Source: Aurifilum marmelostoma (lineage: Eukaryota > Ascomycota > Sordariomycetes > Diaporthales > Cryphonectriaceae). From it: a DNA stretch of 64,000 nt. The notes under the pieces are model-generated. The model ran no database searches. It worked only from the letters and a program-made list of their open reading frames with translations, and was not told the DNA's origin. The translations under genes and the position numbers were made by a program. Positions 23,501-34,695 of the stretch are shown here, piece after piece. Numbering within the stretch: the stretch's first letter is position 1; each line of letters starts with the position of its first letter. The stretch spans positions 1,922,001 to 1,986,000 of the forward strand of contig JAMXSV010000028.1 of NCBI GenBank assembly GCA_027559495.1, given 5' to 3'.

Positions 23501-24297
23501 GTATTGAGGACCTCGCCTGCCTGAAGGGCTGGTCTGTCCCGATGAGTGGCGGCGGTGGTGCAGGGTGGTCTTGATAGCTTTCAGGCGGTGACCTTCGGAG
23601 CATATTTGCAAGCACCGAAGGTCCATCATCCTGGTGCTCATCGTCGTCATATTCCTCAGGGGGAGGGGGGCTCTGACACCTCGAGTATAGTGTCCGACGA
23701 CCCGCCGGCATGGTCAGTGTCGTCCTCATCATCCGACAGGGTTCCACGCAGCGAGGAACCCCTCCTCGGGCGTGTCAGGAAGTCTGAGCTGCGAGGACTC
23801 TTCTTATCAGAAAGGAAGTAGGACGCAAGCTCCGCCGTGTCCTCACGAACGCTTGCAGCATATTGAGCACTGTCAATAGGTGCTGTGGAGTAGATATACG
23901 AGTTAGCCCAGCAGGTGATTTGGGATGCCACACTGCAGCCTTGAAAGCCCGCCAACTCATGTGCATGGCATGAGCGCCACTGAAAAGATGGCGTTCATGG
24001 CGTAGACCCCCGGGCGCACAAGCGTGCTGTGAGCAAGGGAACCATCAAGGTACACAATCTGACGTATAACAACATACCTGGAGTATCTCGAACGCTGCCA
24101 GAGACGAAAGAGCGTATAGGCTCCCTGTGGGCTGCAGGACTGGAGGAAGACAACATGCGTGGGTCGCCGATACTCTGAGGCATAGCAGCGGCTCGGGGCG
24201 GGCTCGAAGCCCTAGCCGTTGACGATGAACTGTCGTTTTCCCTGGCGCTGAGAGACTGGCGACGGATCCACGAGAAACCTAGGCCCGGTGAGGCCAT
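20552..24297 (-). CDS. SulP-family transporter with STAS and cyclic-nucleotide-binding domains (Vsb1/YGR125W-like); frame broken by one base
   Basis: Exons 24297..24078, 23882..22406, 22327..21894 and 21784..20552, all with good splice sites (GTATGT, GTGAGT, GTAAGT; CAG acceptors). With one base removed the product is 1120 aa. Order: a disordered Ser/acidic N-terminus (about 1-300); a SulP/SLC26 membrane domain (about 305-745, starting ALPAVFVGLILNILDALSYG); STAS (about 765-890, with LILDLRHVTGLDYSAGEAF); and a C-terminal cNMP-binding fold (about 990-1095) whose cassette GELPFFSDTPRTATV keeps Glu and Arg. Yeast Vsb1 (YGR125W) has the same layout and acts in vacuolar storage of basic amino acids, so vacuolar membrane is inferred. 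Oddity: in exon 2 the frame stops after ILEVSEPPSP and continues one base later as PEEYDDDEHQ; the break falls in C6-T-C5 (23670..23659). It is either an assembly error or a real inactivating frameshift. Confidence 0.85.
23659..23670 (-). other. Putative +1 frameshift in C-homopolymers of the SulP transporter gene
   Basis: Minus-strand reading here is C6-T-C5 followed by TGA. The upstream exon frame hits that TGA; removing one C makes the frame continue through GAG GAA TAT GAC and on for 1.2 kb. The summed exon length is 3364 nt (one more than a multiple of three), consistent with a single extra base. The residues on both sides form one coherent acidic segment, and no intron fits. Confidence 0.8.
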
Positions 24298-26709
24298 GGC
24301 TGCATCTGATATATGGTGCTTATCGTGAGGCTCGACCCAACGCAGAAGTCAGGATACCCGCCAGCTACCGGGCTCGTGCCAGTCTGATTATAATATACCG
24401 CATGAAGGAGCCGTGGAGGGGTTGAGCTCATGCAGGCCAGGTGTGTCTGCCTGGTGTGTGAGAGCTGTTTGTGATTTGTTGAGTATATGAGACGCCGAGG
24501 TGAGCTCCCCAGGTCCACATAGACAAGGTTGGCACCAGAGGATGACGGAATCGACCCTGGGTGAAGGAAGGTTGGTGGTAGGTTGATCCGTAATGGGTGA
24601 GCGAGATCTTGAGGAGTTGGACTTGGGGGAAAAGAAGGCAAAAAAAAAAAAAAAAAAAAAAGAGAGAGATAACCCGCACGAGACACGATAGCAGAGGCCA
24701 GTGCAGCCACAACTTGGCAAGGAGTCGTGACTGTCTCTGAAATCTCGACGAGACAGCCAGACGAGAGTGGTTGGGAGAGGGAGTATTGTTATCTTGAAGC
24801 CCAGGGATTGGAGTTTTAGCCTTCGCTTGAAGGTCAGGTCAACCTGCTGCTGCTGCTGCTGCTTGCTTGCTTGGCTAGCATGTGCTTGCGAGTCCCGTCC
24901 AAGCCAGTCAGTACAGGCGATCCCGGTCCATGCAAGAGAATTTCCCAAGAGCAGGCGGAATGGCAAGGATTCAGGGGCGACAGCACCTCCCGCAGTACTA
25001 AGTAGAAATAGCACTGGCTAGCTGGAAGGTGGACCCACCAACTTTTTTTTCCTCCCCTTGTCCTTCAGCTGTTCTTTCTTTTTCTCTCTTTTTTTACCCT
25101 TTCCCTAGCAAAGCGCGCGACTCGGCCCTGCCAAGCCCGGTGTGGCATCAAACAACTCACTCGATGATCTGGTCGTACAGTAGTAGCAGGGCCCACAGGC
25201 TGCAGGAGCAGGGGACAGCATTGCAACTCAAGAGACGGAGAGAGAGAGAGAGAGAGAGAGGGTTCGTGGGTGGGCGTGGGTGTCTCTATCTGACGAGGAG
25301 AAAATTCTTGAAAATGGTTTTTACAACAGACAACAGGATGTAGATAGATAAACCAAAATGGTGCAACGGAAGCGACAGATACAACAGCAGAGCCTCGATC
25401 TGCACGTTGCAGCACGGGGGAGGGCCATGCAGTGGGATTGGCGAATCAGAGAACCCCCGGTGGGTTCTTAACCGAGCCGGCGGAGAGCCGCTGAAGGTGC
25501 TAGGTGGGGAGATGATAGACGGCCCAAACCTACTACATGGTACAGCACTATGGCCCTATGTTAGTAGGCTAACTTTCGCCGCCAAGAGACCTTTTTGTCT
25601 AGAACATAGGGCCTGCTATAAGAAACAGGAAGTAGTATCCAGAGGGGCGAAAAAGAGGAGGGGTAAGAAGAAAAAAAAATTGTTGGAAGGCAACTTTCTC
25701 ATTCCTGTATATTGAACCGTTCTGAGGCCCAGAGCCCGACCCAGCATGGAAAGTTCAGCCGGGCCAGACTCTTGAGGACTGTCACGAGAGAGCCTCACAT
25801 GTCTTTTCAAGAAATTTTCTTCGTTGCCAAATCATACTGTAGTATCTCCTGTACATATTGTGCAGAAGTATATATCTAACCAGGGATCTCGTACAACCCC
25901 CCTTCATCTTGAGATCCCTACAATACAAACAGCTCCCCCGAACATCGCTCGAACGCGGGAACTAATGTTAAGGTTGTAGTTATTAGGTAATGGCACGCAA
26001 CATCCCATGCGCTGCCCGCGCTATTGATCTTCAGAGACACAGCTCGTCATATGAAGTGCGTCTGCAGTGAGCGTCGTGGAGCAGCATCGTTCCACACGGC
26101 ATGCGCCGTCGGGGTAGAGGATTTGCATTCTCCACGCATCTTTGGGGGTGTGGGCAGCTGCCTCCGTTGCAACGGCGGGTGGTAATCACATACATAGTAC
26201 ATGCATGCATGGTATTATGTAGTCCGCCGAAATTACATATGCCCTCCCGCATCTCGATGTTGACCCTTCTCTCGGCAAAATGCATTTTCTCCAAATATGC
26301 ACGAGTATCACCCCACGGGTCTGTGGATGACCGGTGTGATTGTGTCGCCACGGCTAACACGACCCTGCAGTGGTAGGATCTCGGCCCCTATGCCCTTTCG
26401 TCATGTTGCAACTTGCTCTGTAGCCTCTTCACTCTCTTGCGCCATTCGTTCGCCATCGCGGGTGATAGAGCCAAGACTAAGTCAGGTCATGGTCTGTTGG
26501 CCCTACCGCATGTCTCATGTATATGTGGATGTGTGACGAGGGTGTGAGATCGATCGTCTGCACGCGCCATCAGAGTTACACAGTGGCTTCTGTGTCCGCA
26601 CCCAGGGCCAGAAGGCAAAAGCTCCTGGGATGTCGTGCTGATTCTTCCACAGTGCGCAAGAGAATCCACCCTTGCAAGCTTTACTAGACCGATTAGCGAA
26701 TATGGTCTT
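24298..26709. other. 2.4-kb spacer between the SulP and PSF1 genes
   Basis: No supported gene. It contains an A/T22-class run at about 24640-24661, a CTG tract at about 24847-24862 and an AG tract at 25229-25261. It includes the transporter's promoter (from 24298 upwards) and the 3' end of PSF1. Confidence 0.5.
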
Positions 26710-27529
26710 TTAGCCCAGCTTCTGCAGATATCCCTGGGCGATCAGTCGTTCCACGTCCCCCTGTCTGACAAAGAACTGGCTGTTTTTCGTCAAGGTGATT
26801 GCACTGCAGAGATGTCAGCCTCAGCTCGGGGTACAGGGCCCTGGGGTTGTCGGAGCCACATACCCATATTCCGTCTGGATCTCACCCGCATCCTTCAACA
26901 CCCGGACGTCGATGAACAGATCTCTTGGGGGTTCCAGCGTGCCCGTCAGGTCGATATCAGTCCACTGTCCCTTGTATGCAGCCAGCAGATCACCGTACTG
27001 CCTGACATAGTCCTCCTCCTGAGGGCTGAGGCTGCTAGTTCCGCCGTCGGCTGGACGCCCGGCGAGCCCAGGAGGATTTGCACCCCGCGCCCCGTCCCTG
27101 ACCTGCTGCCCAGAGAGGTCTACCACGTCCGCGCCGCGCCACACCAGCTCCTCGAGCTTGTCCGTCCTCGTCTTGTGGTAGGCGAGCAGGCAGCGCTTGT
27201 TCCGCCGCATGGACAAGTGGTTCGTCAGCAGCGTGCCGGCCACGCCCTGGTTCGCGTTCGGGTCGAAGGAGCCCTGGAAAGGCTCCAGAATGTTGGCGAC
27301 ATCGCGGTCTAGGTCGCGCACCTCACGGGCCGCCTCGCGGACGAGCTCGGTCTCGTAGGGCGGCAGGTGGGACAAGTTCTGGGCTCTTTTGGCTTGGACG
27401 ACCTGTTCATTGTCAGAGAAAAAGGGAAAAGAGAGGGGACTGGCGCAGAACGCGCTGGTGGGATGCGGGAGGAGGGGTTGGTGCATGTGAACATACCAGC
27501 TTGAGGCCGTGATCACCGTACATAGGCAT
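26710..27529 (-). CDS. PSF1: GINS complex subunit Psf1
   Basis: Exons 27529..27497 (or from a second Met at 27523), 27402..26864 and 26803..26710; donors GTATGT, acceptors CAG; 221 or 219 aa. Psf1 is one of four GINS subunits in the Cdc45-MCM-GINS helicase for replication initiation and fork progression in the nucleus. The middle exon carries the alpha-helical A domain (AKRAQNLSHLPPYETELVRE; FQGSFDPNANQGVAGTLLTN; HLSMRRNKRCLLAYHKTRTD). The small B domain spans the second junction: DVRVLKDAGEIQTEYG joins AITLTKNSQFFVRQGD, and the protein ends ERLIAQGYLQKLG. The 9- or 11-codon first exon, MYGDHGLKL or MPMYGDHGLKL, joins VVQAKRAQNL in phase. A linker insertion (DGARGANPPGLAGRPADGG) separates two helices. 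Without the small terminal exons the central frame looks like a truncated protein. It is divergent from the ADE16/17 gene across about 600 bp. Confidence 0.95.
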
Positions 27530-28128
27530 GGGGAGACATTGGGTGTCTTGAAGAAGACGACAAAACAAAAGCCCGTGGAAGTGCTGAATCTGGCGGCGAG
27601 GAAGTGCAAGCCTCAAGGAGATGTGAAGCCGGAACGCGTAAAGAAGGCGTCTATGTCGCGTGAGTATTTGGGTGGGTGGCTTCTGGGAAACAGGGGGGTT
27701 CCAGGTGCTGAATGCCTGAAAGAGTGCCACCCAACACAGCACTATGACAATCGCTTTCCCGTTCTGGATCTCAAGCTGGGGTCCTGCCCAATAGAAGGTT
27801 TGCGCTTGGATTCCAGCACAACGTCACAGGCCTTGCGGCACCGATTCCGGCGGGACAGTGGGACAAGGCCCCCCCCAAAATTTTTGACTTCAGGACCCCG
27901 CGATTTTTCTCTCTAGGAGCTGGGCGTATGTTCGAGCTTTTAGAGGGGCCGCGCCCAAGGTTATCGTTCACCATTCCAGTCATCTTCAGACTCATACTTG
28001 CTTTCCCCCAAGCCCTCGACTTGTGCGTTTCTTGTCTTCTCTCTTCTCAAGTAAAAACCACCCAGTCCATTCGGATCCCAAGTTTATCTATCCAGACACC
28101 TCGCCAGCAACCAGCAACGTCGTCCAGC
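27530..28128. promoter_or_regulatory. Shared divergent promoter of PSF1 (-) and ADE16/17 (+)
   Basis: A 599-bp head-to-head intergenic region. Two MCB-type sites lie on the PSF1 side. The ADE16/17 side has a pyrimidine-rich stretch (about 28030-28060) typical of fungal 5' leaders. A regulatory assignment is inference. Confidence 0.6.
27634..27639. promoter_or_regulatory. MluI cell-cycle box (ACGCGT), candidate MBF site
   Basis: A perfect palindromic ACGCGT about 105 bp upstream of the PSF1 start. A related TCGCGT lies at 27656-27661. MBF drives G1/S replication genes in yeasts through ACGCGT, so the position suits a GINS gene. Confidence 0.5.
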
Positions 28129-30056
28129 ATGACCAACCAGGCGAGCGAGGGGCAGCGCATTGCCATCGTCTCTGTCTACGACAAGACTGGTCTGCTCGAC
28201 CTGGCCAAGGGCCTCGTCCAGCAGAATGTCCGCATCCTCGCCTCTGGAGGAACTGCCAAGATGATCAGGGAGTCCGGCTTCCCAGTTGAGTATGCGCCGT
28301 GCCCTTCGTCTAGCTGCCTTGGCTGTGGCAGTTGGCTCACAAACACCTCTTCCTGTGCAGGGACATCTCCGCCATCACCAAAGCTCCCGAGATGCTGGCT
28401 GGCCGCGTCAAGACCCTCCACCCCGCCGTGCACGCAGGCATCCTCGCCCGCAACCTCGCATCTGACGAGAAGGACCTGGCAGAGCAGAGCATCGACAAGG
28501 TGGACTACGTGATCTGCAACCTTTACCCCTTCAAGGACACCGTTGCCAAGATCAACGTGACCGTGCCCGAGGCCGTGGAGGAGATTGATATCGGCGGCGT
28601 GACCCTGATCCGCGCTGCTGCCAAGAACCACTCCCGTGTCACCATCCTCAGCGACCCGGCCGACTATGCCGAGTTTCTCAAGGAGCTCGAGAACGGCGAG
28701 GTCAAGGAGTCCAGCCGCCAGCTGTATGCCCTGAAGGCCTTCGAGCACACCGCCGACTACGACGCCGCCATCTCGGACTTCTTCCGCAAGAAGTACGCCG
28801 CCGATGGTCATCAGTACATGGCCCTGCGGTACGGTGCCAACCCGCACCAGAAGCCCGCCGAGGCGTATGTCAAGGAGGGCCAGCTGCCCTTCAAGGTGCT
28901 CTGCGGCTCGCCCGGGTACATCAACCTGCTCGATGCCCTCAACAGCTGGCCCCTGGTCAAGGAGCTGAAGCAGGCGCTGGACAAGCCCGCCGCCGCCAGC
29001 TTCAAGCACGTCTCGCCCGCCGGTGCCGCCATCGGCCTGCCCCTGACCGCGGAGGAGAAGAAGGCCTTCTTTGTTGAGGACATCGCAGGCATTGATGAGT
29101 CTGGTCTGGCCCAGGCGTATGCCCGTGCTCGTGGCGCGGACCGCATGAGCAGCTTCGGCGACTTCATCGCGCTGAGCGACGTCGTGGATGTCGCAACTGC
29201 CAGCATCATCTCCAAGGAGGTGTCCGACGGTGTCATCGCACCAGGGTATGAGGATGCGGCGCTGGAGATACTCAGGAGGAAGAAGGGAGGCAAGTACCTT
29301 GTCCTGCAGATGGATCCCGAGTACGAGCCGAACAAGAGGGAGACGCGCACCGTGTACGGTGTGAACCTGGCCCAGCAGCGCAATGATGCTGCCCTCTCCC
29401 CGGCCTCCTTTGGCACCGTCATCACGCCCAAGGACAATGCCAACGTGCCCGAGAGCGCCCTGCGCGACCTGACCGTCGCCACGATCGCGCTCAAGTACAC
29501 CCAGAGCAACTCGGTCTGCTACGCTTACCGGGGCCAGGTCATCGGCCTGGGAGCGGGCCAACAGTCTCGTATCCACTGCACGCGTCTGGCTGGCGACAAG
29601 GCCGACAACTTCTGGCTCCGCTTCAACCCCCGCGTCCTCGGCCTCAAGTGGAAGAAGGGCACCAAGCGTGCCGACAAGAGCAATGCCATCGACCTGCTTG
29701 TCAGCGGCGAGCTGCCCAAGAACGGCCCCGAGCGGGAGGCTTTCGAGGCGACCTTTGAGGAGGTCCCCAAGCCCTTCACCGAGGAGGAGCGTGAGGAGTG
29801 GCTGCAGAAGCTGACCGACGTCGCTGTATCCAGCGATGCCTTCGTGAGTCAACCCCTCTAACGACCTAAGTCCAGGAAACAGAGCTGACATTCTACGCAG
29901 TTCCCCTTCACCGACAACGTGTACCGCGCTGCCAAGTCTGGGGTCAAGTACATTGCTGCTCCTGGTGGCAGCCAAAACGACCAGCCCGTGTTCGAGACGG
30001 CCGAGAAGCTGGGCATCACCTTTATTGAGCAGAACATCCGTCTGTTCCACCACTAA
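28129..30056 (+). CDS. ADE17: Bifunctional AICAR transformylase / IMP cyclohydrolase
   Basis: Exons 28129..28289, 28361..29843 and 29901..30056; donors GTATGC and GTGAGT, acceptors GCAG; 599 aa, close to the family's ~590. It catalyses the last two steps of purine synthesis: formylation of AICAR by 10-formyl-THF, then ring closure to IMP, in the cytosol. The N-terminal IMP cyclohydrolase (MGS-like) domain (residues 1 to ~200) shows [51 protein letters not shown] and NLYPF. The transformylase domain follows, with [28 protein letters not shown] (containing the catalytic Lys-His pair), [11 protein letters not shown] and the terminal [20 protein letters not shown]...RLFHH. Yeast has two paralogues (ADE16/ADE17); filamentous ascomycetes usually have one, so the symbol is by homology. 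It is divergent from PSF1. Confidence 0.97.
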
Positions 30057-30068
30057 GATTTGGGGGGG

Positions 30069-30082
30069 CAGAGAGAGAGAGA

Positions 30083-30117
<35 letters not shown>

Positions 30118-30146
30118 TGAGAGAGAGAGTGAGTGAGTGAGTGAGG
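30069..30146. repeat. Compound (GA)n-(GT)n-(GAGT)n microsatellite in the ADE16/17 3' UTR
   Basis: Begins 13 bp after the stop codon. Its complement translates as a Ser/His/Leu repeat, which explains the apparent antisense start at 30155. Confidence 0.9.
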
Positions 30147-31028
30147 GATGGCCAAAGGACAACGGTGGAGATACCCTTCTTAGCTTGGCCATGATTTGCA
30201 TTTCGCACGTGTACGATGTTTATGATGTGACGGGAAGGACTTGAACAAAAAAAAACGGGATTGGCATTTGGAACACAGGATTATTCAACACGTGTGTGGG
30301 GAGTTTATTCAACAATCTATTCATGATAGATGGTACTCTTGAGGCAGAGAGAAAGCCATAAAGAATTAACATCACTTCGTTGACAAGACTATCTATTCAT
30401 TTTACCTTTCCAATCCATACTCCATGGAGTGAGCATCAGGAGATCACTCGAGCGAGACCTGAGACTGAATAAAGGGCACTGCTAGTCTGGTAAAACATCA
30501 GCAACTGTGACCTTGTCTCACAAACAATGTCTGAACGAAATGCTGATAAAAGATAGATGTGTGGTTCAGAGATGCACAGAGTGCTTGTTGTTTTCCTCAT
30601 TTGAACAGGTCTTGAGTCTGCTCAGAAACACGGACCAATTTTCTCATCATGTAGAATATGGGAAATGATTCAAGGAAGAGGGATGGAGATGATCCCAAGG
30701 GGAGCCGTGTACATACCATTGAATCTGCACTTGGGAGGAGTAAAATACCAGGAGAAGACAATAAACCTGGGCAGGATGTATCTGGTTGGCATCCACACTG
30801 GTCACATTCGATCAGGAATGTGCCATTCCAGATAGCTGGAGAGTCTCCGAGCGTAGTAGTAGACCTTCAGACTGAAGGATGGTGAAAGAGAAGGGAAGAA
30901 AGGACAAGACCTTGGCCAATTTTATGGGCGGTGGGCTTTTGAAGAAAAGTTTCACGCCAGGATGCAGGGGTAGAGCTTTATCGATAAGACCGGGACAGGG
31001 ATCACCAAGCTTGACTCCCCAGCGGGAC

Positions 31029-31041
31029 TTCCAGAAGCATC
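31029..31041. promoter_or_regulatory. Heat-shock-element-like motif upstream of HSP78
   Basis: Reads TTC-CA-GAA-GC-ATC: two perfect inverted nTTCnnGAAn pentamers and a degenerate third, about 200 bp upstream of the HSP78 start. The match is short and could be chance, but the position suits a chaperone gene. Confidence 0.35.
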
Positions 31042-31231
31042 TCGAGGTGTCGTCGAGTCTCCAGCCTCGAGAGAGAGTCTCGCCATCATTCTTCCATGTC
31101 GTCAACGAGGCATCCCACCTTATCCACACCCTTACTTATTTCCAACCCTTTGACACGATGCTTTTCATCTCTTCTCTGATCGACCCTCTTCTCCTCCCAT
31201 AGTGTCCAACAGTCCTACCATCATCAACACA

Positions 31232-33655
31232 ATGTTGACAAGACGGCAATTCCTCACATCCACTCGGCGCATCGCCAGTGCGCCGGCGATTCAACGACTC
31301 ACTCCACGAACGACCGCTCTCCAGCCTCTCATGGCCACCTCATCACTCTCCACACCAGCCCTCCAGTCTCCAGCAACAGCAAATCTCCCATCAATACGAC
31401 TCCCCTCCTCTGTCTCCTCCGCCCGACACTATGCCAACGGCCGCCCCCATCCGCCCGGTGGCACCCACCGGATGAACATGGGCGGCGGCGAGGAGGAGAA
31501 GCCCGCGCTCGAACAGTACGGCATAGACCTGACTGCCAAGGCCAAGGAGGGCAAACTGGACCCAGTTATTGGACGGGACGCCGAGATCCAGCGGACCATC
31601 CAGGTGCTCTCGCGGCGCACCAAGAACAACCCCGTGCTGATCGGACAGGCCGGCACGGGCAAGACGGCCATCTTGGAGGGGCTGGCGCTGCGCATCGTGC
31701 GCGGGGACGTGCCCGAGAGCATCAAGAACAAGCGCGTCATATCGCTCGACCTGGGCTCGCTCATCGCGGGCGCCAAGTTCCGGGGCGACTTCGAGGAGAG
31801 GCTGAAGAAGGTGCTGCAGGAGGTCGAGCAGGCGGAGGGCCAGGTGATCCTGTTCATCGACGAGCTGCATACGCTCCTGGGCCTGGGCAAGGCCGAGGGC
31901 AGCATCGACGCCTCCAACCTGCTCAAGCCGGCTCTCTCGCGCGGAGAGCTGCAGTGCTGCGGCGCCACTACGCTCAACGAGTACCGGATCATCGAGAAGG
32001 ATGTCGCGCTGGCACGGCGGTTCCAGCCCATCCTGGTCAACGAGCCGACGGTCGAGGATACCATCAGCATCCTCCGCGGCATCAAGGACAAGTACGAGGT
32101 CCACCACGGTGTGCGCATAACAGACGGGGCGCTGGTGGCAGCTGCGACGCTGAGCAACCGGTATATCACGGACCGGTTCCTGCCTGACAAGGCTATTGAC
32201 CTGATGGACGAGGCGGCCTCGTCCCTGCGGCTGCAGCAGGAGAGCAAGCCCGAGGACATCATGAAGCTGGACCAGAGGATCATGACCATCCAGATCGAGC
32301 TGGAGAGCCTGCGGAAAGAGTCCGATGTCGCCAGCCGGGAGAGGAGGGAGAAGCTCGAGGCGGACCTCGGGAGGCTCCAGGACGAGGTCAAGGTGCTCAC
32401 GGAGCGGTGGGACAAGGAGCGCGGCGAGATCGAGACCATAAAGCAGACCCAGGCGGAGCTCGACCGGGCCAAGATCGAGCTGGAGATGGCCCAGAGGGAG
32501 GGCAACTTCGCCCGGGCCTCCGAGCTGAGGTACAGCGCGATACCGGCCCTGGAGCAGAAGCTGCCCAGGGAAGGGGAGCAGGCCTCGGCAGCCGCTTCGG
32601 GCGACACGCTGATCCACGACTCGGTCACGGCCGACGACATCGCCACGGTGGTGGCCAGGATCACGGGCATACCCGTGTCCAAGCTGACGAGCGGCCACAT
32701 CGAGAAGCTCATCCACATGGAGGACAACCTCAGACAGGCCGTCAAGGGCCAGGACGAGGCCCTCAAGGCTGTCGCAAACGCCGTGCGGATGCAGCGCGCC
32801 GGGCTGTCGGGCGAGAACCGCCCGCTCGCCTCCTTCTTCTTCCTGGGCCCCACGGGCGTGGGCAAGACGGAGCTGTGCAAGAAGCTCGCCGGGTTCCTGT
32901 TCTCGACCGAGTCGGCCGTCGTGCGCTTCGACATGAGCGAGTTCCAGGAGAAGCACACCATCTCCCGGCTGATCGGGGCGCCGTCCGGCTACGTCGGCTA
33001 CGAGGACGCCGGGCAGCTGACGGAGCAGGTCCGCCGCAAGCCCTACGCGGTCCTGCTCTTTGACGAGTTCGAAAAGGCCCACCGGGACATCTCGGCGCTG
33101 CTGCTGCAGGTCCTGGACGAGGGCTACCTCACCGACGCCCAGGGCCACAAGGTCGACTTCAAGAACACCATCATCGTGCTGACGTCCAACCTCGGCGCCG
33201 ACATCCTCGTGGGCGCCGACCCCATCCACCCCTACAAGGAGACCGAGACGGGCGAGATCAGCCCGGACGTGAAGAAGGCCGTCCTCGACGTCGTCGCCGC
33301 CAACTACCCGCCCGAGTTCCTCAACAGGCTCGACGAGTTCATCGTCTTCAAGCGCCTCTCGCGCGAGGCCCTGCGTGACATCGTCGACATCCGCCTCCGC
33401 GAGCTCCAGGCCCGCCTCGGCGACAGGCGCATCACCCTCGACGTGCCCGAGGACATCAGACAGTGGCTCGCCGACAAGGGCTACGACCCCAAGTTCGGCG
33501 CGCGGCCGCTCAACAGGCTGATCACGCACGAGATCGGCAACAGGCTGGCGGACAAGATCATCCGGGGCGAGGTCAAGATGAACGATACTGCGGTGGTGAC
33601 TATCAATGCGGACGGTTCAGGGTTGGAGGTGAACGCGAAGGCGAAGGGGGAGTAA
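31232..33655 (+). CDS. HSP78: Mitochondrial Hsp100/ClpB disaggregase Hsp78
   Basis: An intronless frame of 807 aa from the first ATG ([18 protein letters not shown]). The frame is open ten codons further upstream but without an ATG. It is an AAA+ disaggregase of the mitochondrial matrix that rescues aggregated proteins with the mitochondrial Hsp70. The N-terminus is Arg/Ser/Thr-rich, a typical presequence. There is no ClpB N-domain: the AAA-1 module starts almost at once with [20 protein letters not shown], which distinguishes Hsp78 from cytosolic Hsp104. AAA-1 has Walker A GQAGTGKT (138-145) and Walker B VILFIDE (205-211). A coiled-coil M domain follows (about 330-430, rich in Glu/Arg/Lys heptads such as [19 protein letters not shown]). 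AAA-2 has Walker A GPTGVGKT (539-546) and Walker [12 protein letters not shown], then the C-terminal D2 domain with [15 protein letters not shown] (sensor-2 GAR). All motifs are intact. Confidence 0.97.
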   Translation: MLTRRQFLTSTRRIASAPAIQRLTPRTTALQPLMATSSLSTPALQSPATANLPSIRLPSSVSSARHYANGRPHPPGGTHRMNMGGGEEEKPALEQYGIDLTAKAKEGKLDPVIGRDAEIQRTIQVLSRRTKNNPVLIGQAGTGKTAILEGLALRIVRGDVPESIKNKRVISLDLGSLIAGAKFRGDFEERLKKVLQEVEQAEGQVILFIDELHTLLGLGKAEGSIDASNLLKPALSRGELQCCGATTLNEYRIIEKDVALARRFQPILVNEPTVEDTISILRGIKDKYEVHHGVRITDGALVAAATLSNRYITDRFLPDKAIDLMDEAASSLRLQQESKPEDIMKLDQRIMTIQIELESLRKESDVASRERREKLEADLGRLQDEVKVLTERWDKERGEIETIKQTQAELDRAKIELEMAQREGNFARASELRYSAIPALEQKLPREGEQASAAASGDTLIHDSVTADDIATVVARITGIPVSKLTSGHIEKLIHMEDNLRQAVKGQDEALKAVANAVRMQRAGLSGENRPLASFFFLGPTGVGKTELCKKLAGFLFSTESAVVRFDMSEFQEKHTISRLIGAPSGYVGYEDAGQLTEQVRRKPYAVLLFDEFEKAHRDISALLLQVLDEGYLTDAQGHKVDFKNTIIVLTSNLGADILVGADPIHPYKETETGEISPDVKKAVLDVVAANYPPEFLNRLDEFIVFKRLSREALRDIVDIRLRELQARLGDRRITLDVPEDIRQWLADKGYDPKFGARPLNRLITHEIGNRLADKIIRGEVKMNDTAVVTINADGSGLEVNAKAKGE

Positions 33656-34252
33656 GGCTAAGGCTGGGAATGGATTGACATATTGGGCTTAGGAAGGGGG
33701 GAAGGGCCACATGAATTGCAATGACGGTGTCTTGTGGGCGTTTTATGTGTAAGGTTGCATCAAAAACTGGGAGCATGGTGTGGCAGACACTCTGATGATT
33801 ATTGCATAGGACTCTTGCATTTTGACATAAACATGTTTTCTATCTAACATCTCTGCTCTATGATACCAAAATAGAATGCCTTTACAACATCTGAGTATCA
33901 CTTTCAACGTGACAACCTTCGTGCTTGCTTCACAGAACTATCTTCTCTTTGAGGAAAAGAGAGAGACACGAGGCAAAGTTAAGATGGCATGGAGCACTAC
34001 TTACTCATCGATACCAGGTACGACGAGTCTGATGACCGACCCTCTTGATCTAGATAGTGTACTAGACGACACACTGTTTCCACAGAATCCGAGGCGATTC
34101 ACATAAGAGACATGCAAATCTCGTTCCCTTTCTACCATGCATCATTCGTCTGGTTCCATCGTACAGACAGTAAAGTAGTCTTGGATCTTTCCATCCATCA
34201 AAGCATACACCTTCAAGTGAGCTCCTCTTTGAGAACTGCAGCGAGAGAAGAA

Positions 34253-34253
34253 G

Positions 34254-34308
<55 letters not shown>
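34253..34308. repeat. (GC)n-(GA)n compound microsatellite
   Basis: About eight GC units run directly into about twenty GA units. Alternating GC is a classic Z-DNA-prone sequence and the GA half is homopurine. Confidence 0.95.
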
Positions 34309-34311
<3 letters not shown>

Positions 34312-34664
34312 AAGGCTCATCTGCCCTCTTCCGAGAACAACGAGCAGAAGCACGCTTCAGTCCATAGCCATTCTGAACTCCTACATATCAACTGACTCCC
34401 TTCAACGACCAAGTCATGCTCATCCAGAGAGGAACCAACAAGCACTCCAGCCATCCAGTAAATACATACCTGATAAATCCCACAATATGCTCCCTCTCTC
34501 TCTCTCCCTCTCTCTCTCCCTCTCTCTCTCCATGTATCACACCGAGCCAATCCTTCTCCTCCAACAAGCCAAACCCCCCTCCCACCTCCGCGATCCCAAT
34601 CCCAGCCCAGAGAAAACTTAACACATACAAGTAACAATATAGCAAAGTCCTCAATCGAGACAAA

Positions 34665-34695
<31 letters not shown>
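34665..34695. repeat. C21-A10 homopolymer block
   Basis: Twenty-one C followed by ten A on the plus strand in the HSP78-ARF1 spacer. It is non-coding and a likely site of assembly length uncertainty. Confidence 0.9.

Larger units (their letters stand above)
30057..31231. other. Spacer: ADE16/17 3' UTR and HSP78 promoter
   Basis: It begins with a GA/GT/GAGT compound repeat (30069-30146) directly after the ADE16/17 stop. No gene is supported. The distal part holds a heat-shock-element-like motif (31029-31041) and a pyrimidine-rich leader (about 31165-31200) ahead of HSP78. Confidence 0.5.

Noticed and set aside
26821..27609. Single-exon 262-aa reading of PSF1
   Set aside because: Its N-terminus and last ~14 residues are intronic; the true first and last exons complete the GINS A and B domains in phase.
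28176..30155. 659-aa open frame antisense to ADE16/17
   Set aside because: Its start lies in the 3'-UTR microsatellite and it mirrors the sense gene's codon bias.
31391..33529. 712-aa open frame antisense to HSP78
   Set aside because: A shadow of a GC-rich, codon-biased gene; the sense strand carries every AAA+ motif and the antisense product is low-complexity Leu/Val/Asp/Gly without family likeness.
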